64,000 bases of DNA, taken from contig NZ_JAGGKA010000007.1 in assembly GCF_017873215.1 (NCBI RefSeq), positions 116,279-180,278 of the forward strand. The letters are read 5' to 3'. Positions 42,791 through 53,721 of the stretch are shown here, one piece after another. The translations under genes were made by a program, and so were the position numbers. Within the stretch, counting starts at the first letter, position 1. Every line of letters begins with the position of its first letter. Source of the DNA: Clostridium tetanomorphum. Its GTDB lineage: Bacteria; Bacillota; Clostridia; Clostridiales; Clostridiaceae. The notes under the pieces are model-generated. The model worked only from the letters and a program-made list of their open reading frames with translations, did no database searches and was not told the origin of the DNA.

Positions 42791-43849
42791 ATGGGGGATA
42801 GAAAATTAGTTCAATATATAGATGAACTTACAAACAAAGAAAGAAATACAATCATGAAACTTCTTCGTAATTATAATTTCAATGTACAAAGTATAACTAA
42901 AATACGAAGTGCTTATAGAATAGATACAAGCGAAGGTCCCATATGCCTAAAAAAAATACGTCGTTCTAAAACTAAAGCTATTAATGGAAATAATCTAGTA
43001 GAAGAATTAGAAAAACATGGTTTTTACTATACTGCTAAATTTTTCAAAACTAAAGATGCATACCTTTTTGTAAAGCATAAAAAGGTATTCTTTTATGTAA
43101 CTGAATGGATAGATGGTGAGGAATGTGACTTAAATGATATTGATGAAGCTTGCAATTGTGTTAGGCTTCTAGCTAATTTCCACATAGCTACAAGTAAAAT
43201 AAATACTCACCGATTAAAAGTAAAAAATAATCTTAAGAATTGGCCTAAAATATTTAATAATAATTTATCAGATTTAGAAAGATATAAAAAAATAATAGAA
43301 AAAAAGAAAATTAAAAATGAATTTGATGTGCAATACGAAAACTATATAGAAAGCTTTTACAATAGAGGTATGGCTGCCTTACAAATGTTAAATGCCTCTG
43401 ATTACTATCAACTTTCTAAAGAAGCTAATGAAAATAAAACTATATGTCACGATAGTTTTTATTATCAAAATATAATAAAAAAAGGTAATGAATACTATAT
43501 AATTGATTTAGATAGTATAATTATCGATCTTCATATTAATGACTTAGGAAAATTAATAAGAAGACTAATGTTTAAAAAAGCTTATCAATGGGATTTTGAT
43601 AAAGCAAAATTACTCATAGAAGCTTATAGTGAAGTAAATAAAATTAGTAAAAGCGAATTGGAAGCAATGCTTGCTATAATAGCATTTCCCCATAAATTTT
43701 GGAAATTGGGAAAAAAAAGATATCTGAAACATAAAAGCTGGAGCGAGTTAAAATATATGCATAAACTAACTAAACTTGTAAAATATGATTCAGTTGAACA
43801 AAAATTTTTAGAAAATTATATAGAATATGTAAATAGCTATGAAGATTAG
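42791..43849 (+). CDS. CotS-family spore coat protein (kinase-like fold)
   Basis: 352 residues, AGGAGGG upstream. The fold is that of aminoglycoside phosphotransferase/homoserine-kinase-like proteins. The catalytic loop is TICHDSFYYQN and the metal-binding part IIDLDSIIIDLHINDLGKLI, with a lysine in PICLKKIRRSK. CotS/YsxE/YutH proteins of bacilli and clostridia have this fold and are placed in the spore coat. Whether they phosphorylate a substrate is unclear. This fits the other spore-associated genes in the window (yyaC). Confidence 0.88.
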   Translation: MGDRKLVQYIDELTNKERNTIMKLLRNYNFNVQSITKIRSAYRIDTSEGPICLKKIRRSKTKAINGNNLVEELEKHGFYYTAKFFKTKDAYLFVKHKKVFFYVTEWIDGEECDLNDIDEACNCVRLLANFHIATSKINTHRLKVKNNLKNWPKIFNNNLSDLERYKKIIEKKKIKNEFDVQYENYIESFYNRGMAALQMLNASDYYQLSKEANENKTICHDSFYYQNIIKKGNEYYIIDLDSIIIDLHINDLGKLIRRLMFKKAYQWDFDKAKLLIEAYSEVNKISKSELEAMLAIIAFPHKFWKLGKKRYLKHKSWSELKYMHKLTKLVKYDSVEQKFLENYIEYVNSYED

Positions 43850-43915
43850 CTAGTTGACTGAAAAAGTCAAAAGTTCTATACTAATAAATATAAAAATATA
43901 CTTACGAGGATAATT

Positions 43916-44782
43916 ATGTGTAAATGTGTAAAATTAGATAAAGGAAATATGCATCAATTAAAAGCTTTAAATGATTTTCGTTTAAATTTTAATCTGTTAA
44001 ATGAAGATTTTTTTTCTACTTACTATAGCAGCAATTTTTTTCAAAGAATTTTTCTTAAAAAAACCGTAGCATTGCTTATGTATCATGACAAATATATTGG
44101 TTATCTATGGGTAAACTTGTATGATAAAAATTTTTATACTATAAATTCTTTAAGTATTAATAATACAAAACATATTAATAAACATATTTCTATTCTTTTA
44201 AGCACTCTAAAGAAAGGTTTTACAGCATCATACATGTGTGAAAATAACGGATATAATATAAATATTTTAGAATCAGTGGGATTTAAAAAAAATCATGGAA
44301 CAATTAAAATGACTTTAGATGTTAAAGAGAATTTCCGCTATTCAATGAATAATAATCTTAATTTCAAAATCCTAGAAATAGGTAAAGAAGAAGCTATACG
44401 CTGCAAAATCCAAAATGAAGTATTTAAAAATGATAATAGAGTTCCTCTTACTGTAACTGATATATACTTTGATCAATGTCAAGATTACTATTTTAAACCG
44501 GGAGCTATTTTAGTTATTAAAGACAATAAATATATAGGTTATGGTCAAATAATAATAGAAAATAATTTACCTACTATAGTAAATGTAGGGATACTAAAAG
44601 AATATAGAGGTAAAGGATATGGAAAAGATTTGATAAAATATCTTATAAATATAGTAAAAAATAACTCATTTGATAAAGTAAATATAAAAGTAGACTGGCA
44701 AAATAAAGTTGCACTAGCACTTTATGAAGGATGTGGTTTTAAAATAGTAAAAGAACGTTATGAAATGAAACTGAAAATATAG
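43916..44782 (+). CDS. GNAT family N-acetyltransferase
   Basis: 288 residues in two GNAT-like halves. The C-terminal half is clear: VNVGILKEYRGKGYGKDLIK contains the acetyl-CoA R-G-x-G-x-G loop (about residue 222), then WQNKVALALYEGCGFK. The N-terminal half (about residues 1-130) looks like a degenerate second copy (YIGYLWVNLYDKNFYTINSL) without the glycine loop. Substrate unknown. It follows the CotS-family gene by 66 bases and could share its transcript. A hairpin follows the stop codon. Confidence 0.85.
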   Translation: MCKCVKLDKGNMHQLKALNDFRLNFNLLNEDFFSTYYSSNFFQRIFLKKTVALLMYHDKYIGYLWVNLYDKNFYTINSLSINNTKHINKHISILLSTLKKGFTASYMCENNGYNINILESVGFKKNHGTIKMTLDVKENFRYSMNNNLNFKILEIGKEEAIRCKIQNEVFKNDNRVPLTVTDIYFDQCQDYYFKPGAILVIKDNKYIGYGQIIIENNLPTIVNVGILKEYRGKGYGKDLIKYLINIVKNNSFDKVNIKVDWQNKVALALYEGCGFKIVKERYEMKLKI

Positions 44783-44818
44783 GATAGACTTATTTTATTA
44801 GAAGTCTATCCTAATTAT
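44782..44818. terminator. bidirectional terminator between GNAT and aminotransferase genes
   Basis: GGATAGACTT (44782-44791) pairs with AAGTCTATCC, followed by TAATTATATTTTAT. The two flanking genes converge here. Confidence 0.8.
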
Positions 44819-44837
44819 ATTTTATATAATTTTAAAA

Positions 44838-46034
44838 TTAATTACTTTTGTTTTTATAACTTTGTAAAGCTTTAGTTAGAATAATTATGGCTTCTTTTAA
44901 GTCTTCGCTATTAATACAATAAGATAGTCTAACTTCATCTTTTCCTCGCTCTTTTGTTGCATAAAATCCAGATGCTGGAGTAATCATTACAGTTTTATTT
45001 TCATAATTAAAATCTGTAAGAAGCCATTTTGCAAAATCATTAGCATCCTCTACTGGTAGCTTAGCAATAATGTAAAATGCCCCTGAAGGTTTTTCACATT
45101 CTATTCCTTCTATAGAGCTTAATCCATTATAAAGAATATTTCTTCTATTTTCATATTCTTCATTAACTTCCTTAAAATATTCTCTAGATACATTAATTAA
45201 ATTAGCTGCTCCTACTTGATCTAAACTAGAAACACTTAATCTAGATTGACAAAGTTTTAAAAATTCTTTTGAAACATTTTTATTTTTACTAGCTATCATT
45301 CCAACTCTTGCTCCGCAAGCACTATACCTCTTGGATATACTATCAATCAGTATTATTCTATCTAATATATCCTCCATATACATAAAAGAAGTATGCTTAA
45401 GTCCATCATATACAAATTCTCTATATACTTCATCTGCTAGAATATATAAATTGTGTTCTTTAGCTATATCTGAAAGCAATCTAACTTCCTCTTTTGTATA
45501 AACAACTCCTGTTGGATTGCCTGGATTAGATACAAGTATAGCTTTTGTATTTTCACTAATATTATTTACTATTTCCTCTTTACTTCTTAAATGGAATCCA
45601 TCCTGTCTAAAAGTTTTAAAAGATCTTATATTTACTCCTGCTAACTTTGCAATGTTATTATAATTTGTATAGTAAGGTTCTGGTACTATTATTTCATCTC
45701 CAAAATCACATATAGTCATTAATGCGTATAAAATTCCTTCACTAGCTCCATTAGTTATATAAACTTCATCTTCATCTAAAGTTATGTTTAGACCTTTATA
45801 ATATTTAATAAAACTTTGAATTAACTCCACCATTCCTTGAGAATTTTCATATTTTATTGTAGTTCCTTTGTAATTATTAACTGCATCGAAAAATTCTTTA
45901 GGTGTTTTTACATCTGGTTGCCCAATATTTAAATGATAAACTTTTATTCCCTTTTTTTTAGCTTCATTAGCAAAAGGAATAAGTTTACGTATTTCTGAAA
46001 AACTCATATCTTTAATTCTTTTAGAAATATCCAT
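44838..46034 (-). CDS. PLP-dependent class I aminotransferase
   Basis: 398 residues from ATG 46034 (AAGGTGGGGG upstream; the TTG at 46037 is nearer to it). Class I/II fold: YHLNIGQPDVKTP, ITNGASEGILYALMT, VSNPGNPTGVVYT, LADEVYREFVY and the PLP-binding lysine in IDSISKRYSACGARVGM. It resembles aspartate/aromatic/alanine aminotransferases of the fold-I alpha group; substrate is not assignable. It differs clearly from the aspartate-type enzyme at 61530. The 300 bases to miaB hold only an AACCAC/GTGGTT hairpin (46167-46202). Confidence 0.92.
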   Translation of the reverse strand: MDISKRIKDMSFSEIRKLIPFANEAKKKGIKVYHLNIGQPDVKTPKEFFDAVNNYKGTTIKYENSQGMVELIQSFIKYYKGLNITLDEDEVYITNGASEGILYALMTICDFGDEIIVPEPYYTNYNNIAKLAGVNIRSFKTFRQDGFHLRSKEEIVNNISENTKAILVSNPGNPTGVVYTKEEVRLLSDIAKEHNLYILADEVYREFVYDGLKHTSFMYMEDILDRIILIDSISKRYSACGARVGMIASKNKNVSKEFLKLCQSRLSVSSLDQVGAANLINVSREYFKEVNEEYENRRNILYNGLSSIEGIECEKPSGAFYIIAKLPVEDANDFAKWLLTDFNYENKTVMITPASGFYATKERGKDEVRLSYCINSEDLKEAIIILTKALQSYKNKSN

Positions 46035-46334
46035 CAATTATCCCCCACCTTCTAAATATTTACAATAATTATTTTTATTTATTATACTACAGTTTATTTA
46101 TATGTAAATAATAAAAATATATTAACTTTTTAATTAATTTTAATATGCGATACAAAATATTAAAAGAACCACCTTTTATGAAAAACATGCTAGAAGTGGT
46201 TTAAAAATATTTTATATATTATTATTAGATTAAATTTTTGTAATATAAAATTCCATAAAAAATAGATAAAGAAGATAAAATATAGTATAATGTAGAATGT
46301 TAAATTAATAAAATATTTTTATGAGGTGAACTAC

Positions 46335-47663
46335 ATGAATATGAATCAAAGTTTGTTTTATATAGAAACTTGGGGCTGCCAGATGAATGAAGAGGATTCA
46401 GAAAAATTATCTGGTATGCTAAAAAATTTAGGATATAAAAGAACAGAAGAAAGAGAAAAATCTGATATAATTATATTTAATACTTGTTGCGTTAGGGAAA
46501 ATGCTGAACTTAAAGTATATGGAAATTTAGGTGCATTAAAAAAGCTTAAAGAAAAAAATCCAAATCTCATAATAGCAGTATGTGGATGTATGATGCAACA
46601 AGAAGGAATGGCTGAAGCCATAGTTAAAAAGTATCCTTTTGTTGATATATTATTTGGTACTCATAACGCTCATAAGTTTCCAGAATACTTAAATAGAGTA
46701 AAACAAGAAGGTAAATCTATTATAGAAATATGGAATAAAGAAGAGGGAATAGTAGAAGGATTACCAATTGATAGAAAAAGTGATGTTAAAGGATTTGTTA
46801 CTATAATGTATGGATGTAATAATTTCTGTACTTATTGTATAGTTCCATTTGTTAGAGGAAGAGAACGAAGCAGAAAACCTGAAGATATAGAAAAAGAAAT
46901 TATAAATTTAGTTCAAAATGGATATAAAGAAGTCACATTACTAGGTCAAAATGTTAACTCTTATGGTAAAGATTTAACTCCATCATTAAGGTTTGCAGAA
47001 CTTTTGAGAAGAATAAATAAGATAGATGGGCTAGAAAGAGTTAGATTTATGACTTCTCATCCTAAAGATTTAACTGAAGATTTAATTCTTGCTGTTAAAG
47101 AGTGTGATAAACTATGTGAACAAATTCATTTACCAGTTCAATCCGGTTCTGGTAATGTTTTAAAGAAAATGAATAGACATTATGATAGAGAGCAGTATTT
47201 AAATCTTGTAAAAAAAATAAAAGAAGCTATTCCTAATGTAGCATTAAGCACAGATATAATTGTTGGCTTCCCTGGTGAAACGGAACAGGATTTCTTAGAA
47301 ACTCTATCCTTAGTAGAAGAAGTAGAATATGATTCAGCCTTTACTTTTATTTATTCCAACAGAAAAGGTACTCCAGCAGATAAAATGGATGAACAAGTGG
47401 ATGATAATGTTAAACATGATAGATTTAATAGACTAGTTGAAGTAGTAAACAAAATCTCTGCTAAGAAAAACAAAGAGTATGATGGCAAAGTAGTAGAAGT
47501 ATTAGTAGAAGGCGAAAGTAAAAATGATGCTGAAAAACTAACAGGAAGAACAAGAACAGGAAAGCTTGTAAATTTTGTTGGAGATAAAAACAATATAGGT
47601 AAATTAGTAATGGTTAAAATAACAAAAGCTCAAGGATTCTCTTTAATAGGAGAAGAAGCATAA
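46335..47663 (+). CDS. miaB: tRNA-2-methylthio-N6-dimethylallyladenosine synthase MiaB
   Basis: 442 residues from ATG 46335, placed 5-6 bases after the AGGTGA ribosome site; the GTG at 46326 lies within that site. The N-terminal UPF0004 domain supplies Cys in [19 protein letters not shown] and [11 protein letters not shown]; the radical-SAM cluster is [15 protein letters not shown]-terminal TRAM domain follows. It adds the 2-methylthio group at A37 of tRNAs reading UNN codons, after MiaA (also encoded here, at 52361). It heads the miaB-mutS-mutL-miaA-hfq block but has its own terminator. Confidence 0.97.
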   Translation: MNMNQSLFYIETWGCQMNEEDSEKLSGMLKNLGYKRTEEREKSDIIIFNTCCVRENAELKVYGNLGALKKLKEKNPNLIIAVCGCMMQQEGMAEAIVKKYPFVDILFGTHNAHKFPEYLNRVKQEGKSIIEIWNKEEGIVEGLPIDRKSDVKGFVTIMYGCNNFCTYCIVPFVRGRERSRKPEDIEKEIINLVQNGYKEVTLLGQNVNSYGKDLTPSLRFAELLRRINKIDGLERVRFMTSHPKDLTEDLILAVKECDKLCEQIHLPVQSGSGNVLKKMNRHYDREQYLNLVKKIKEAIPNVALSTDIIVGFPGETEQDFLETLSLVEEVEYDSAFTFIYSNRKGTPADKMDEQVDDNVKHDRFNRLVEVVNKISAKKNKEYDGKVVEVLVEGESKNDAEKLTGRTRTGKLVNFVGDKNNIGKLVMVKITKAQGFSLIGEEA

Positions 47664-47664
47664 A

Positions 47665-47695
47665 AAAAGCTCTTTTATTAGAGCTTTTTTTATCA
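47665..47695 (+). terminator. terminator after miaB
   Basis: AAAAAAGCTC/GAGCTTTTTTT with an 8-base loop. Confidence 0.9.
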
Positions 47696-47757
47696 ATTTA
47701 AACTTATATGGATATATTTTTTAATAACTAATAGAATATAGAAGGAGGATGAATAAA

Positions 47758-50445
47758 TTGGCACTTACTCCAATGATGCAACAATATTTAGAGGTTAAAG
47801 AAAAGTGTAAAGATTGTATACTTTTCTTTAGACTTGGTGACTTTTATGAAATGTTCTTTAATGATGCTGAAGTTGCTTCAAAAGAATTAGAATTAGTTTT
47901 AACAGGAAGAGATTGTGGCTTAGAAAATAGAGCTCCTATGTGCGGTGTTCCATATCATTCCGCTAATACATATATAAGCAGACTAATAAGTAAAGGCTAT
48001 AAAATAGCTATTTGTGAACAACTAGAAGATCCTGCTTTAGCAAAAGGAATTGTAAAAAGAGATATTATAAAAATAATTACTCCAGGAACTTATACAGATT
48101 CTTCTTTTCTTGAAGAAAATAAAAACAATTATATAATGAATTTATATATAGATACACAATGTACTGTAGGATTATGTTTTTGTGACTTATCTACTGGAGA
48201 GTTTTTTGCTACAGATAGTGATTATAATGAAGCTATTATTTTAGATGAAATTTCTAAATTTAGCCCAAGTGAAATATTAATATCAGAAACTACAAATGAA
48301 GATATATTAAATATCATAAAAAGTAGATTCAATCCTGTATTTACAAAACTAAATGAAAAATATTATTCTTGTAATGATGTTTTAGAAAAGCAGTTCTCTG
48401 ATTTTAACAAAGATACTTATTCAAGTTCTTTAATTAAAAGCGGAAATGCTTTATTGAAATATATATTTGAAACACAAAAAACTTCCCTATCCCATATAGA
48501 TAAATTTCAGTATTATAACATAATAGATTTTTTATCCATTGATATAAATTCAAGACGTAATTTAGAACTTACAGAAACTTTAAGAGATAAAAGTAAAAAA
48601 GGTTCTTTACTTTGGATTATGGATAAAACAAATACTTCTATGGGGGGAAGACAACTTAGAAAATGGATTGAACAGCCTTTAATTAATAAAAATATCATAG
48701 AAGATAGATTAAATTCAGTAGAAGAATTCTTAAAAAACCTTTCTTTACATGAAGATTTAAAGGAAAGTTTAAAAGATATATACGATATAGAGAGAATTGT
48801 AGGAAAAGTATCCTCTAAAAGTGTAAATGCTAAAGAATTACTTTCACTTAAAAATTCTATAGAAAAAATACCTAATGTAAAATCCATATTAAAAAACTTT
48901 GAAAGCAATTTACTACATAATATGTATAAAAATCTTGATGAACTTAAAGATATTTATAAATTGCTTGATGATGCTATAATGGATAATCCATCTTTATCTG
49001 TAAAAGAAGGTAATATTATAAAAAAAGACTACAATAAAGCTATTGATGAACTAAGAGAAGCAAAATCTCATGGTAAAGAATGGATAGCAAATCTAGAAAG
49101 TACCGAACGAGAAATAACTGGAATTAAATCTTTAAAGGTAGGTTACAATAAAGTATTTGGATATTATATAGAAGTGACAAAATCAAATTTATCCTCTATA
49201 CCAGAAGGAAGATACATAAGAAAACAAACTCTAGCTAATGCAGAAAGATATATAACTCCTGAACTTAAAGAAATGGAGGATAAAATTCTTGGTGCTGAAG
49301 AAAAACTTATAAACTTAGAATATGAAGTATTTGTAAGTATTAGAGATAATATTGAAAATCATATTGATAGAATGAAAAGTTCCGCTACTATAATAGCAAA
49401 TTTAGATTGTTTAAGTTCTTTAGCAACTATAGCATTAGAAAATAATTATTGTAAACCTGAAATAACAGAAGATGATGAAATATATATTGAAGAAGGACGA
49501 CACCCTGTAGTAGAAAAAATGATACCAACAGGAAATTTTGTTGCCAATGATACTCTTATAAACACAGGAGAAGATGAATTACTACTTATTACAGGACCTA
49601 ATATGGCAGGTAAGTCTACCTATATGAGACAAGTAGCCCTTATTGTAATTATGGCTCAAATAGGAAGCTTCATTCCTGCTAATAAAGGTAAAATATCTAT
49701 ATGTGACAAAATCTTTACAAGAATAGGTGCCTCTGACGATTTAGCTGCTGGAAAAAGTACCTTTATGGTAGAGATGTGGGAAGTATCGAACATACTTAAA
49801 AATGCTACAAATAAAAGCTTAATACTATTAGACGAAGTAGGGAGAGGAACTAGTACCTTCGATGGATTAAGTATAGCTTGGGCAGTTATTGAATACATAT
49901 GCACAAATAAAAATCTAAGATGTAAAACACTATTTGCAACCCATTACCATGAACTAACTCATTTAGAATCTGAGATTTTAGGAGTTAAAAATTATTCCGT
50001 ATCTGTAAAAGAGATAGATAAAGATATAGTATTTTTAAGAAAAATAATCAGAGGTGGTGCTGACCAATCTTATGGAATAGAGGTAGCAAAACTTGCTGGG
50101 CTTCCAAAGGAAGTAATAAAAAGAGCTAAAGAAATATTAAGTAAAATTGAAGGAGATAACGATAAATCTATAGATGTAAATAATATAGTAAAAAACTGTG
50201 CTAATGATAGAAATGAAAGTAATAATTGTGTAGCTTTAACTAGAGAGTGCATTGAAGAGAAAGAAAATAATTTAAATAAAAAAGACTATAGTAAAATTAA
50301 AGAAGAAAGTTTGCAACTAGGATTTACTGATATTGAAAAAGATAACTTAATTAAAGAAATATCTGCTATAGATATAATGAACATAACTCCATTTGAAGGG
50401 TTTAATAAATTAAATGAGATTATACGAAAAGCAAGATCCATATAA
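47758..50445 (+). CDS. mutS: DNA mismatch repair protein MutS
   Basis: 895 residues. TTG 47758 is preferred because AAGGAGG lies 10 bases upstream of it and only one base from ATG 47749; the family usually begins near [10 protein letters not shown]. The N-terminal mismatch-binding domain has the conserved Phe-x-Glu in [12 protein letters not shown]. The ATPase has [10 protein letters not shown] (Walker A), [12 protein letters not shown] and FATHYHEL. It recognises base mismatches and small loops and recruits MutL, encoded 16 bases downstream. The gene is intact, so mismatch repair is expected to be functional. Confidence 0.98.
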   Translation: MALTPMMQQYLEVKEKCKDCILFFRLGDFYEMFFNDAEVASKELELVLTGRDCGLENRAPMCGVPYHSANTYISRLISKGYKIAICEQLEDPALAKGIVKRDIIKIITPGTYTDSSFLEENKNNYIMNLYIDTQCTVGLCFCDLSTGEFFATDSDYNEAIILDEISKFSPSEILISETTNEDILNIIKSRFNPVFTKLNEKYYSCNDVLEKQFSDFNKDTYSSSLIKSGNALLKYIFETQKTSLSHIDKFQYYNIIDFLSIDINSRRNLELTETLRDKSKKGSLLWIMDKTNTSMGGRQLRKWIEQPLINKNIIEDRLNSVEEFLKNLSLHEDLKESLKDIYDIERIVGKVSSKSVNAKELLSLKNSIEKIPNVKSILKNFESNLLHNMYKNLDELKDIYKLLDDAIMDNPSLSVKEGNIIKKDYNKAIDELREAKSHGKEWIANLESTEREITGIKSLKVGYNKVFGYYIEVTKSNLSSIPEGRYIRKQTLANAERYITPELKEMEDKILGAEEKLINLEYEVFVSIRDNIENHIDRMKSSATIIANLDCLSSLATIALENNYCKPEITEDDEIYIEEGRHPVVEKMIPTGNFVANDTLINTGEDELLLITGPNMAGKSTYMRQVALIVIMAQIGSFIPANKGKISICDKIFTRIGASDDLAAGKSTFMVEMWEVSNILKNATNKSLILLDEVGRGTSTFDGLSIAWAVIEYICTNKNLRCKTLFATHYHELTHLESEILGVKNYSVSVKEIDKDIVFLRKIIRGGADQSYGIEVAKLAGLPKEVIKRAKEILSKIEGDNDKSIDVNNIVKNCANDRNESNNCVALTRECIEEKENNLNKKDYSKIKEESLQLGFTDIEKDNLIKEISAIDIMNITPFEGFNKLNEIIRKARSI

Positions 50446-50461
50446 TAAAGGTGGGGATATT

Positions 50462-52342
50462 TTGAGTAGAATCAACTTATTAGATAAAGATACTTTTAAT
50501 AAAATTGCTGCTGGAGAGGTGGTTGAAAGACCTTTTTCTGTAGTTAAAGAATTAGTTGAAAATAGTATAGATGCTGGAAGTAAAAATATAGTAATAGAAA
50601 TAGAAGATGGGGGACAAAAGATAATAAAGATTACTGATGATGGATGTGGAATATATCCAGATGATATAGAAAAAGCTTTTTTACCTCACTCTACTAGTAA
50701 AATCAAAAAAATTGAGGATGTGTTTACTTTAAGCACCATGGGATTTAGAGGAGAAGCTTTAGCTAGTATATCATCAGTATCAAAAACTATTTTGAAAAGT
50801 AGAGTTGAAAATTTTAGTTTTGGTAGGGAAATATACATAGAAGGTGGTACTGTTACTCATATAAGTGATGTAGGTGCTAATGTTGGTACTACTATAGAAG
50901 TAAGAGATCTTTTTTATAATGTTCCTGCAAGATTAAAATTTTTAAAATCCTCTTCAAGGGAAGCTTCTTTAATCTCTGATATAATTTATAGGCTTGCTTT
51001 ATCTAATCCTAATATTTCTTTCAAACTTATAAATAATAATAAAACTGTTGTAAACACTTACGGTACAGGTAATATAAAAGATGTAATAAGAACTATATAT
51101 AATAAAAATACGTTAGATAATATTATAGAATTTGAACAACATAGTGATATTTTATCTGTCTATGGTTTTATAGGAAACGCCGAAATAAGTAGAGGAAGCA
51201 GGAATCATCAAAGCATATTTGTAAATAAAAGATATATAAAAAATAGACTTATTACTACTGCTGTAGAAAATGCTTTTAAATCTTTTTTAACGGTTAATAA
51301 ATTTCCATTCTTCATAGTATTTATTCAAATATTCCCTGAATATGTAGATGTTAATGTGCATCCTACAAAAACAGAAATTAAATTTAAAGAAGATAGACTT
51401 ATTTTCACCTCTGTCTTTAATGCTGTTCATAAAGCTTTAAGAGATAGTTTAGTAAATTCTTTTAATATAGATGTAGAAAATAATGTTACTAATGAAAATG
51501 TATCTTTACAAGAGAAAAATATTAATTCATTTTTAGAAAAAGTTGAAAAAGTTCAGATTCCTATAGACCTAGAAAGCAATATCTCATTTAAAACCGATAA
51601 GATAGAAACTTATAATAATGAATATAATATAAGAAATAATAATGTTAATGCAGATTACAGTGAAGATGTCATAAAAGAAACTTCTTGTGATTCATTAGAA
51701 AAAAATTATATTTCTAATGAAATTTCCAAGGATAATATCCCTGGAGATACTAAAGTAGCTAAGTTTAGTTCTCTAAGAATAATAGGCCAATTTAATAGCA
51801 CTTATATATTAGCTGAAGGGCTAGAGGAATTATATATAATAGATCAACATGCAGCTCATGAAAAAATACTTTTTGAAAAATATAGAAATAATATTAAAAA
51901 ATCTAAAGTTAAGTCTCAAGTGCTTTTGACTCCTTTAGTAATTGAGCTATTACCGGATGACTTTATATATTATGTAGAAAATAAAGATATATTTACAAGA
52001 ACAGGTTTTAATATAGAAGTTTTTGGAGAGAATACAATAAGTATAAGAGAAGTTCCTTATCTTTTAGGAAAACCTGAATTGAATAATCTATTTATGGAAA
52101 TAATTGATAATATAAAGAATTTAGGAACTGGAAGCACAGTAGAAGTTAAATATAATACTATAGCAAAACTAGCTTGCAAATCCGCTATTAAAGCCCATGA
52201 TAAATTATCACCAGAAGAAATGAAAACTTTATTAGAAGATTTAAGATATATAGAAGACCCTTTTACATGTCCTCATGGAAGACCTACTATAATAAAAATA
52301 ACTTTAAATGAATTAGAAAAAAGATTTAAAAGAATCCAGTAA
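50462..52342 (+). CDS. mutL: DNA mismatch repair protein MutL
   Basis: 626 residues from TTG 50462, with AAAGGTGGGG about 5 bases upstream. The longer frame would begin inside mutS. GHKL ATPase motifs: KIAAGEVVERPFSVVKELVE, SIDAGSKNIVI, DDGCGI, and STMGFRGEALASISS. The C-terminal dimerisation/endonuclease domain includes DQHAAHEKILFEKY (DQHA(x)2E(x)4E) and a SAIKAHDKL stretch with FTCPHGRPT; these are the metal-binding nuclease motifs of MutL in organisms lacking MutH. It therefore probably nicks DNA itself. Confidence 0.97.
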   Translation: MSRINLLDKDTFNKIAAGEVVERPFSVVKELVENSIDAGSKNIVIEIEDGGQKIIKITDDGCGIYPDDIEKAFLPHSTSKIKKIEDVFTLSTMGFRGEALASISSVSKTILKSRVENFSFGREIYIEGGTVTHISDVGANVGTTIEVRDLFYNVPARLKFLKSSSREASLISDIIYRLALSNPNISFKLINNNKTVVNTYGTGNIKDVIRTIYNKNTLDNIIEFEQHSDILSVYGFIGNAEISRGSRNHQSIFVNKRYIKNRLITTAVENAFKSFLTVNKFPFFIVFIQIFPEYVDVNVHPTKTEIKFKEDRLIFTSVFNAVHKALRDSLVNSFNIDVENNVTNENVSLQEKNINSFLEKVEKVQIPIDLESNISFKTDKIETYNNEYNIRNNNVNADYSEDVIKETSCDSLEKNYISNEISKDNIPGDTKVAKFSSLRIIGQFNSTYILAEGLEELYIIDQHAAHEKILFEKYRNNIKKSKVKSQVLLTPLVIELLPDDFIYYVENKDIFTRTGFNIEVFGENTISIREVPYLLGKPELNNLFMEIIDNIKNLGTGSTVEVKYNTIAKLACKSAIKAHDKLSPEEMKTLLEDLRYIEDPFTCPHGRPTIIKITLNELEKRFKRIQ

Positions 52343-52360
52343 AAGGAGAGATAACTAAAT

Positions 52361-53314
52361 ATGAACGACTTATTTATACTTGCTGGGCCTACTGCTGTTG
52401 GAAAAACTGATATTTCTATTGCTTTAGCTAATAAATTAAATGGAGAAATAATTTCTGCAGATTCTATGCAAATATATAAACATATGGATATAGGGTCTGC
52501 TAAAATAAAAGAAGAAGATATGCTTAAAATAAAACACTATCTTATAGATATAGTAGAACCTTGGGATAATTTTAGTGCTGCTGAATTTAAGGAAAAAGCA
52601 GAAAATGCTATAGAAGAAATTTATAAAAAAAACAAACTACCAATGATAGTAGGAGGTACTGGACTATACATTAATTCTTTAATATATAATTATAATTTTA
52701 CCGAAGCAGATAAAGATGAGGAGTACAGAAATTATCTAGAAACTTTAGCTTTTGAAAAAGGAAAAGAGTATGTACATAATCTGCTAAAAGAAGTTGATAT
52801 AGAGTCCTATAATAAGATACATTATAATAACCTAAAAAGGGTAATAAGAGCATTAGAAGTTTATAAATTAACAGGCAAAACTATGGCTGAATATTCAGAA
52901 GGTGAAAATATATATAATATCCCTTATAATATATATTATTTTATACTTAATATGAATAGAGAAGAATTGTATAGTAGAATTGATATGAGAGTAGATATAA
53001 TGATTAATAATGGATTAATAGATGAAGTTAAAAAATTAAAGGAAATGGGCTGTAATGAACACATGCAATCTATGCAGGGTATAGGATATAAAGAAATGCT
53101 ATATTATCTTAACGGAGACATTACTTTGGATAAAGCTATTTATTTAATTAAAAAAGGTAGTAGAAATTATGCTAAAAGACAGCTAACTTGGTTTAGAAGA
53201 GATAAAAGAGCTATTTGGATTAATAAAGATAATTATTCTTCAGATGAACAAATAGTAACTACTATAATTGAAAAACTTGGGAAAATAAAAAAAGAAAACT
53301 ATAATCTTATTTAA
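52361..53314 (+). CDS. miaA: tRNA dimethylallyltransferase MiaA
   Basis: 317 residues, AAAGGAGAG upstream. [15 protein letters not shown] is the P-loop, followed by [20 protein letters not shown] and VGGTGLYI. It transfers dimethylallyl from DMAPP to A37 of tRNAs, producing the substrate of MiaB. DMAPP comes from the IspH-containing pathway encoded at 40167. It is 18 bases after mutL, in the usual mutS-mutL-miaA-hfq order. Confidence 0.97.
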   Translation: MNDLFILAGPTAVGKTDISIALANKLNGEIISADSMQIYKHMDIGSAKIKEEDMLKIKHYLIDIVEPWDNFSAAEFKEKAENAIEEIYKKNKLPMIVGGTGLYINSLIYNYNFTEADKDEEYRNYLETLAFEKGKEYVHNLLKEVDIESYNKIHYNNLKRVIRALEVYKLTGKTMAEYSEGENIYNIPYNIYYFILNMNREELYSRIDMRVDIMINNGLIDEVKKLKEMGCNEHMQSMQGIGYKEMLYYLNGDITLDKAIYLIKKGSRNYAKRQLTWFRRDKRAIWINKDNYSSDEQIVTTIIEKLGKIKKENYNLI

Positions 53315-53392
53315 AAATTCTGACACATTAAAAAGGATTTTTTTATAATTTATAGAATAATAATATAAAGTACTTTATGGAGGGTGAGTTAT

Positions 53393-53638
53393 ATGAGCAA
53401 AACAGTTAATAATTTGCAGGATATATTTCTAAACGGAGCTAGGAAAAATAAAACTGATCTTACTATATATTTAACAAATGGTTTTCAAATTAAAGGTACT
53501 GTTAAAGGCTTTGATAGTTTTACTGTGGTATTAGACTGTGGAGGAAAACAAATGCTGGTTTATAAGCATGCTATATCTACAATAACACCTAATCGACCAA
53601 TATTATTTACTCCTAATCAGGAAACTTATGAAGAATAG
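53393..53638 (+). CDS. hfq: RNA chaperone Hfq
   Basis: 81 residues from ATG 53393. The GTG at 53384 lies within the TGGAGGGTG ribosome site. It has Sm1 ([25 protein letters not shown]) and Sm2 ([10 protein letters not shown]) motifs, with the conserved NLQD start of Hfq. It forms hexamers binding small RNAs and A/U-rich mRNAs. The C-terminal tail is short, as in Firmicutes. It is the last gene before a terminator. Confidence 0.97.
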   Translation: MSKTVNNLQDIFLNGARKNKTDLTIYLTNGFQIKGTVKGFDSFTVVLDCGGKQMLVYKHAISTITPNRPILFTPNQETYEE

Positions 53639-53667
53639 GCAATTTATTTTGCCTATTCTTTTTTTAT
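53632..53667 (+). terminator. terminator after hfq
   Basis: GAATAGGCAA/TTGCCTATTC with the left arm over the stop codon, then a run of seven T residues. Confidence 0.9.
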
Positions 53668-53721
53668 ATGGTAATATATTATGTTGTGATTATAATTTAA
53701 ATACTGGAGGGTTCTAAAAAA

